From positions 4,588,001 through 4,652,000 of the forward strand of contig NZ_VFOZ01000001.1 of NCBI RefSeq assembly GCF_006716425.1: DNA of 64,000 bases, in the 5' to 3' direction. The DNA is from Actinoallomurus bryophytorum. GTDB taxonomy: Bacteria > Actinomycetota > Actinomycetes > Streptosporangiales > Streptosporangiaceae. Under the pieces are notes generated by a model, which had not been told where the DNA came from, did no database searches, and was given only the letters and a program-made list of their open reading frames with translations. How positions within the stretch are numbered: position 1 is the first letter of the stretch; each line of letters starts with the position of its first letter. The position numbers were made by a program, and so were the translations under genes. Below are positions 58,952 to 64,000 of this stretch, one piece after another.

Positions 58952-61243
58952 GTGGCCACTACGTTCGTCGTCAACGGGCTCGCGTCGCCCGTCGAGATCC
59001 TCATCGACCGCTGGGGCGTGCCGCACGTGTACGCCGGTTCCCAGGACGATCTCTTCGTCGCGCAGGGCTTCAACGCCGCACGTGACCGGCTGTTCCAGAT
59101 CGACCTGTGGCGCCGTCGCGGGCTGGGGCTGCTGTCGGAGGTCTTCGGCGCGGCGTACCTCGAACGCGACCGCGCCGCACGCCTCTTCCTCTACCGGGGC
59201 GACATGCACGCCGAGTGGCTGGCGTACGGCTCGGACACCAAGCGTGTGACCAGCGCGTTCGTCAAGGGCATCAACGCGTTCGTGGAGCTCTGCCGCAAGG
59301 ACCAGACCCATCTGCCGGCCGAGTTCAAGGCCCTGGACTACCTGCCCTCCCACTGGGAGCCGTCCGACGTCGCGCGGATCCGCGGTCACGGGCTCTTCTA
59401 CAACCTGGAGGAGGAGGTCGCGCGGGCGCTGACCCTGCGGGACTACGGCCCCGAGGTGGAGGACCTGCGGCGGGTACGCGAACCGGAGCACGCCCTGCGC
59501 GTACCGCCAGGACTCGACCTCTCCGCCATCCCGGACGACGTGCTGCGGGTGTACCGGCTGGCGACCGCGCCGTTCCCGGGCCCCGGCGAGGCGCCGCGCC
59601 CCGGCCTCGACGGCAGCAACAACTGGGTGATCGGCTCCTCACGTACGGCCTCCGGGCGCCCGCTGCTCGCCAACGACCCGCACCGCGCCGTCTCGCTGCC
59701 GGGGCTGCGCTACATCGCGCACCTGTCCGCCCCCGGCATCGACGTCATCGGCGCCGGCGAACCCACGCTTCCCGGCATCTCCATCGGGCACAACGGGCGG
59801 ATCGCCTTCGGACTCACGATCTTCCCCATCGACCAGGAGGACCTGTACGTCTACCGGACCAACCCCGCCGACCGCCGCGAGTACGCCTACCGGGGACGCT
59901 GGGAGGCGATGGAGCTCGTACGCGAGACGGTGCCGGTACGCGGCGGCGAACCCGTCGAGGTCGACCTGTGGTTCACCCGGCACGGCCCGGTGATCCACTC
60001 ACGCGCCGACCGGAACGCCGCCTTCGCCGTACGGGCGGCCTGGCTGCAGCCCGGCATGGCGCCCTACCTCGGCAGCATGGACTACATGCGTGCGAGCGGC
60101 CCGGATGACTTCGTCGCCGCGATGAACCGCTGGGGCGCGCCCGGAGAGAACCAGGTGTACGCCGCGCCGGACGGCACCATCGGCTGGCGACCGGCCGGTC
60201 TCGTACCCAAACGCCCGAACTGGGACGGCACCCTGCCCGTGCCCGGCGACGGCCGGTACGAGTGGGACGGCTTCTACGACGTGGACGAGCTGCCCTCCGT
60301 ACGGGACCCGGAGCAGGGCTGGTTCGCGACCGCCAACCAGCTGAACCTCCCCGAGGGCTACCCCCACACGGTGTCCTACGACTGGTACGCCCCGTTCCGG
60401 CACGAGCGCATCGCCGAGGAGCTGGGCTCGCGTACCGGCTGGACGGTCGAGGACTGCCTCCGGCTGCAGACCGACTACGTCAGCATCCCCGCGCGCCGGA
60501 TCCAGTCGCTGCTCACGCACCTGACCAGCGATGACGAACGCGTCGTGACCGCCCTCGCCCTGCTGCGCGACTGGGACGCGACGCTGTCCGCCGACTCGGC
60601 CGCGGCGGCGCTGTTCGAGGTCTGGTACCGCCGCCACCTGCGCCCCGCCGTACTCGGCGCGGAACTCCGCCGGCTCCTCCCACCGGAGAAGCGCACCGGA
60701 GCCCTGACCCGCGTCCTGCCGGCCGAGGACCTGGCCGGCGACGCGCGCGTGGACCTGGGCCTGCTGTTCTCCGGTGACGTGAGCGGGATCGTGGTCTCCA
60801 CGCTCGCGGACGCGATGGCCGAGGTCGAGGGGCTGCTCGGCCCGGACCCGTCGTCGTGGGCGTGGGGCAGGCTGCACCGGGCGGAGCCCCGGCATCCGCT
60901 CACCCAGCGGCTGGGCGAACGGGACTGGACCTCGGCCGGCCCGGCGCCACGGGGCGGCAGCGGCGACACCGTCGGCGCCACCTCGTACGCCCCGGACTTC
61001 GTCCAGACGGCCGGCGCGACGTTCCGCCTGGTCATCGACGTCGGATCCTGGGACGACTCGGTGGCGATGAACTCCCCGGGCCAGTCCGGTGTCCCGGGCA
61101 CCCCCCACTACGACGACCTGTTCGAGAGCTGGGCCGCCGACGAGGCGTTCCCGCTCCTCTACAGCCGGGAGTCGGTCGAGGCCGACCTCGGCGAGCGCCT
61201 CGTCCTGCGACCGGCCCAGGAAGACGTGACAACGGGGGGTTGA
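58952..61243 (+). CDS. Penicillin acylase family Ntn-hydrolase
   Basis: 763 aa. The segments WGVPHVYAGSQDDLFVAQGF and RDRLFQIDLWRR form the alpha chain; the catalytic N-terminal nucleophile of the beta chain is Ser222 in GLDGSNNWVIG, followed by ANDPHRAVSLPGLRYIAHL, TLPGISIGHNGRIAFGLT (in parts) and the C-terminal PGQSGVPGTPHYDDLFESW. Autocatalytic cleavage before Ser222 is expected. Family members hydrolyse N-acyl amides such as acyl-homoserine lactones, beta-lactam or lipopeptide side chains. No signal peptide, unlike most members. GTG 58952 with weak ribosome site. Confidence 0.92.
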   Translation: MATTFVVNGLASPVEILIDRWGVPHVYAGSQDDLFVAQGFNAARDRLFQIDLWRRRGLGLLSEVFGAAYLERDRAARLFLYRGDMHAEWLAYGSDTKRVTSAFVKGINAFVELCRKDQTHLPAEFKALDYLPSHWEPSDVARIRGHGLFYNLEEEVARALTLRDYGPEVEDLRRVREPEHALRVPPGLDLSAIPDDVLRVYRLATAPFPGPGEAPRPGLDGSNNWVIGSSRTASGRPLLANDPHRAVSLPGLRYIAHLSAPGIDVIGAGEPTLPGISIGHNGRIAFGLTIFPIDQEDLYVYRTNPADRREYAYRGRWEAMELVRETVPVRGGEPVEVDLWFTRHGPVIHSRADRNAAFAVRAAWLQPGMAPYLGSMDYMRASGPDDFVAAMNRWGAPGENQVYAAPDGTIGWRPAGLVPKRPNWDGTLPVPGDGRYEWDGFYDVDELPSVRDPEQGWFATANQLNLPEGYPHTVSYDWYAPFRHERIAEELGSRTGWTVEDCLRLQTDYVSIPARRIQSLLTHLTSDDERVVTALALLRDWDATLSADSAAAALFEVWYRRHLRPAVLGAELRRLLPPEKRTGALTRVLPAEDLAGDARVDLGLLFSGDVSGIVVSTLADAMAEVEGLLGPDPSSWAWGRLHRAEPRHPLTQRLGERDWTSAGPAPRGGSGDTVGATSYAPDFVQTAGATFRLVIDVGSWDDSVAMNSPGQSGVPGTPHYDDLFESWAADEAFPLLYSRESVEADLGERLVLRPAQEDVTTGG

Positions 61244-61269
61244 CAATGACAACCGGGGGTTGTCATTCT
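61228..61269 (+). promoter_or_regulatory. Promoter with two tandem dyads, exactly 20 bp apart
   Basis: GACAAC-GGGGG-GTTGAC (61228-61244) and GACAAC-CGGGG-GTTGTC (61248-61264; extended perfect arms AATGACAAC/GTTGTCATT, 61245-61267). A consensus -35 TTGACA (61240-61245) and a -10-like CATTCT (61264-61269) are 18 bp apart with the second dyad in the spacer. Transcription would begin about at the ATG (61276). Confidence 0.7.
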
Positions 61270-61275
61270 GGCTCC

Positions 61276-61515
61276 ATGAGTAAACACATCGAGTCGCCGC
61301 AGCACGCAGAACTCATCGCCAAGGTGAAGGAGGTACGGGCCGCGGCCATCGAACATACGCGTCTCGCGCAGGAGCTGGCGCGCGAGCGACGGCGGCTCAT
61401 CGACACTCTGCTGGCCGAGGGTTTCTCCCAGGCCGACCTCGCCCGTGAGCTGGGAGTGACCCGTCAGGCGATACAGAAGATGATCGCGGCCGGCGAGGAC
61501 CGGCAGCGGCGATGA
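61276..61515 (+). CDS. Small HTH DNA-binding protein
   Basis: 79 aa. An N-terminal helix with charged coil (LAQELARERRRLIDTLLAE) and a C-terminal HTH FSQADLARELGVTRQAIQKM, of sigma-region-4/XRE type. A single short HTH with its own tandem dyad promoter suggests autoregulation. ATG 61276 probably gives a leaderless message. The frame to 60856 is a shadow of the acylase gene. Immediately downstream of penicillin acylase (33 bp). Confidence 0.82.
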   Translation: MSKHIESPQHAELIAKVKEVRAAAIEHTRLAQELARERRRLIDTLLAEGFSQADLARELGVTRQAIQKMIAAGEDRQRR

Positions 61516-61552
61516 GGCACAAGCTCTACGACGTGGGCCGGGTGCTGGGGGC

Positions 61553-61585
61553 CGGCCCCGCGCAAGGTCGCCGAGCGCGGGGCCG
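61553..61585. terminator. Stem-loop between convergent genes
   Basis: CGGCCCCGCGC (61553-61563) and GCGCGGGGCCG (61575-61585) are exact complements with an 11-nt loop, between the HTH gene and the convergent C39/FG-GAP gene. Confidence 0.8.
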
Positions 61586-61600
61586 TCGTCGCAGCGGGGC

Positions 61601-63057
61601 TCAGCCGTTCCAGCCGGGCGTGAGCTCCACGCGTGCGGCGAACCCGGTCGGGCGGCCCGCGTAGACGTACATCACGCCGGTGTTGCTCTGCACGCCGATC
61701 AGGTCGGACACGCCGTCGCCGGTGACGTCGCCGGTGTAGGTGAGCGAGCGGATGCCGTTCCAGGAGGGGCCGAGCTGCGTGCGGGCGCCGACGGCCTTGT
61801 CGGCGCCGGGGTAGACCCACATCGTGCCGTCCGACTTGCCGACCGCGATCAGGTCGGGCCTGCCGTCCCCGGTGATGTCACCGACACCGGTCAGCTTGTT
61901 CATGCCGTTCCAGCCGCTGGTGCCGATCTTGATGCGGGTGCCGAGCGCCTTCGTGCCGCCGGGGTAGAGCCACAGCGTCCCGTCCGACTTCTGTGCGGCG
62001 ATGAGGTCGGGCTTGCCGTCCCCGGTGAGATCGCCGATGCCGGTGAGCTCGGCCATGCCGTTCCAGCCACTCGTGCCGATCTCGATGCGGGTGCCCAGGG
62101 TGTTCGTGTCGCCGGGGTAGAGCCACAGCGTCCCGTCGGCCGTCTTGGTGGCGACCAGGTCGGGCTTGCCGTCCCCGGTCAGGTCACCGATGCCGGTGAG
62201 GTCGGCCATGCCGTTCCAGCCGCCCGTGCCGATGAGGCGCCGGTCCGCGGCGGCGAACGTCGGGCCGGGGTAGAGCCACAGCTGCCCGCTCGCCCGGTCG
62301 GCCGCGACCAGGTCGGCGGTGCCGTCACCGGTCTGGTCGCCGAGACTCGCCAGATCGGCGTCGGTGTGGCCGGTGACCGTGTACATGCCGCTCGCCTGCA
62401 TGTCCGCGGCGAGGCTGGTGGCCGCGATGGTGTGCGCGCCGCCCGTGGCCTTCCACGGATCCCAGACGGTGATCGTCCCGGCGGCGCTGTCGTAGCCGTA
62501 CGCGATGATCGCGTGGCCGACCTTGCTGCCGCTCATGCCCGCGTTCCAGGGCAGCTTCTCCATCCACACGCCGAGGATGGGAGCCCGCTTCAGCACGCCG
62601 ACGTCATAGGAGACCTGCGACATCATGCTCGACGCCGTCGAGGCGTCGGAGAAGCCGTAGCTGTAACCGAGCGGGTCCACGTAGCCGTTGACGACGGGGA
62701 GCGCCTGGTTGCCGTACGTCCCGTTCGCCGCGGTGGTGCCCATCGCCGTCGCGAGCGTGTCCTGGCTGACGGAGACCCCGAAGGTGGACAGACTCATCGC
62801 CGCCGACGTGGGGACGCAGTTGTAGTTGGTGTCCTGGTACTGGCCGGTCAGCGACAGCTTCCCCGAGGCCGGAGCCGCGGCCGTCGCCGACCTCGCGAGC
62901 TTGGGCGCCATGGTGGAAGGGGTCGGGTGGACGACGGCGTCGCCGGGGGTGGTATCGACGCGTCGGCCGCCCGTGCCGTTCCCGTCACTCCAACGGCCGC
63001 CAGGGCGAGTGCGACCGCCGGGGCCACCAACGGCAGGCGCCGGCCGAACGACTTCAT
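61601..63057 (-). pseudogene. C39-family peptidase with FG-GAP/VCBS repeats, frameshifted after the signal peptide
   Basis: The mature part (frame ending at 61601): catalytic YNCVPTSAAMSL, His region GHAIIAYGYD, VWDPW, then about six FG-GAP repeats (DLTGDGKPDLVA, LWLYPG). The start is ATG 63057 with GAGGAGAT upstream and a signal peptide (MKSFGRRLPLVAPAVALALA, ending TARAAD), but that frame is one base off from the mature frame and stops at 62848. A one-base deletion around 62925-62990 (in C/G runs) would join them. It is either a true mutation, a sequencing error or programmed -1 shift. If intact it is a secreted papain-like protease with calcium-binding propeller repeats. ATG 62911 in the mature frame has no ribosome site and no signal peptide. 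Confidence 0.75.
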
Positions 63058-63303
63058 GGATATCTCCTCGCACGGGGGGACGCGGCCACTGATCCGGCTT
63101 TCCAGGAATGGCGGCCACGCGATCGGATATCAGCGGTCCCGGGTCATCCCCGAGCCGCCGGACGGGTTTTCGACGATGCCGTCGGGAAAGCGGTTCCAGG
63201 GAATTCTTTCGCGGCGAGACGTGTCGAGGTACGGCCGAAGAACAGATGCCGGTCGGTTTGATGAGAAAGGCATCGCTCATTCGCTCCCGAACCGGCGAAA
63301 GGG
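63058..63303. other. Promoter region between C39/FG-GAP and VOC genes
   Basis: About 245 bp, slightly less GC-rich. GAATTC and GAATTCTTTC are present but no clear promoter or operator could be assigned. Confidence 0.4.
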
Positions 63304-64000
63304 ATGCTACTGGAAGATGATCATGAGCTGTCCGGCGGGGGTATTGCACCGGAGGCCGCCAGGGTCTTCTACGGGCGGCTGTTCGGCTGGACGTTCGGCG
63401 AACGGACGACGCCGGGAGAGGCATGGGCGGTCAGGAACGACGGGTTCGTCGCCGCGATCGCCGGCGGCCCGGCCCCGGCGACCTGGACCACCTTCCTTAA
63501 CGTCCCGGACATCGACGCGGCGGCCGCCAGGATCGAGCCGAACGGCGGCAGGCTGCGGACACCGTTGAAGGAGGTCACCGGCGAATGCCGGATGACGTAC
63601 GCCGTGGACCCGACGGGCGCGACCTTCGGACTCTGGCAGGCGGGCGGCCACATCGGCGCCACGGTGGTCCAGGAGGAGGGCGCGTTCATCTGGAGTGAGC
63701 TGATGACCGACGACCATGACGCCGCGCTGCCCTTCTACGAACGCGCCGCCGGCCTCACCACGACGATCGTGGACCTGGACGGGTCCCCGTTCACCGGCCT
63801 GGTCGCGGGAGAGCAGATGATCGGCGGGATCATCCCGCGGCAGCGAGAGGGCGCCGCGAACCGCTGGATCGCCTACTTCTCGGTGGCGAGTGCCGTCGAG
63901 AGCGCGGAGTACGCCAAGACGCTCGGCGCCACCATCGTGCACGGCCCCATCGCCACGCCGGTCGGGCCGATCGCGGCGCTCCTCGATCCGCAGGGCGGGG
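63304..64000 (+). CDS. VOC-family (glyoxalase-like) protein, 3' part cut by window end
   Basis: Frame from ATG 63304 to the end (no stop seen, 232 codons). Two VOC modules: APEAARVFYGRLFGWTF with VPDIDAAAARIE and YAVDPTGATFGLWQ (1-120), then WSELMTDDHDAALPFYERAA, GEQMIGGIIP and AALLDPQGG. Such proteins use a metal for glyoxalase-, extradiol- or resistance-type chemistry; the substrate is not deducible. The first 15 residues (MLLEDDHELSGGG) are unlike the usual start, so the true start is unsure. Confidence 0.75.
   Translation, partial: MLLEDDHELSGGGIAPEAARVFYGRLFGWTFGERTTPGEAWAVRNDGFVAAIAGGPAPATWTTFLNVPDIDAAAARIEPNGGRLRTPLKEVTGECRMTYAVDPTGATFGLWQAGGHIGATVVQEEGAFIWSELMTDDHDAALPFYERAAGLTTTIVDLDGSPFTGLVAGEQMIGGIIPRQREGAANRWIAYFSVASAVESAEYAKTLGATIVHGPIATPVGPIAALLDPQGG

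Overview
The window is very GC-rich, with few IS remnants, many GTG/TTG starts and many 4-nt start/stop overlaps. It carries actinobacterial families: a LigB-type ATP-dependent ligase, a mycothiol-type TIGR03086 protein, a DUF574 methyltransferase, a class F sortase, DUF2637 and an ECF42-type sigma factor. This suggests a filamentous high-GC actinomycete, most likely Streptosporangiales/Thermomonosporaceae; that placement is inference from gene content, not a match to a named genome. No rRNA, tRNA, CRISPR, integrase or transposase was recognised.

Layout. 1-9.5 kb: the end of a GntR/FadR regulator, an M50 site-2 protease, a multi-spanning membrane protein, a tandem-repeat zone, proline iminopeptidase behind a 27-unit 13-bp minisatellite, a MOSC protein, LigB, an anchored exported protein and a thiolase. 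9.5-15.4 kb: a FUSC-type transporter, a repeat-rich gap, an Asp-rich exported protein coupled to a class F sortase, a CBS protein, a hydrolase and a lipoprotein. 15.6-19 kb: a hexuronate/KDG catabolic locus (eda-kdgK, IclR regulator, kduD) with a candidate shared operator. 19-24 kb: a five-gene operon in which every junction overlaps by 4 nt (FAD oxidoreductase, DUF1365, two Cfa-like methyltransferases, DUF1295), presumably for lipid modification. 24-38.5 kb: PucR regulator, methyltransferase, amino-acid permease, SerA, AraC and MmyB-type regulators, DUF72, a second PIP-like hydrolase, an acetamidase and a YciI-ECF42 pair.

38.5-47.2 kb: an aldo/keto reductase, then an aryl-CoA catabolic cluster resembling the 2-aminobenzoyl-CoA pathway: CoA ligase, enoyl-CoA hydratase, fused flavin monooxygenase/old-yellow-enzyme protein, SDR, RidA and PaaX. 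Two divergent promoters in it share a sequence element. 47.2-54.6 kb: a small gene behind a LexA box, a sulfatase-sulfotransferase pair, a secreted ThuA-ricin protein, an amidohydrolase, a DUF4288 fragment and a toxin-antitoxin-like pair. 54.8-64 kb: a 946-aa eCIS-core (DUF4157) effector-like protein with a zinc-phospholipase-like centre and beta-propeller tail, a DUF2637 protein, a penicillin acylase, a small HTH protein with a tandem operator, a frameshifted C39/FG-GAP protein and the start of a VOC protein.

Most notable: two perfect TCGAAC-N4-GTTCGA LexA boxes 20 kb apart, each just upstream of a small uncharacterised gene on the same strand; the orphan eCIS-type multidomain protein; and the two dyads exactly 20 bp apart in the promoter of the 79-aa HTH gene.
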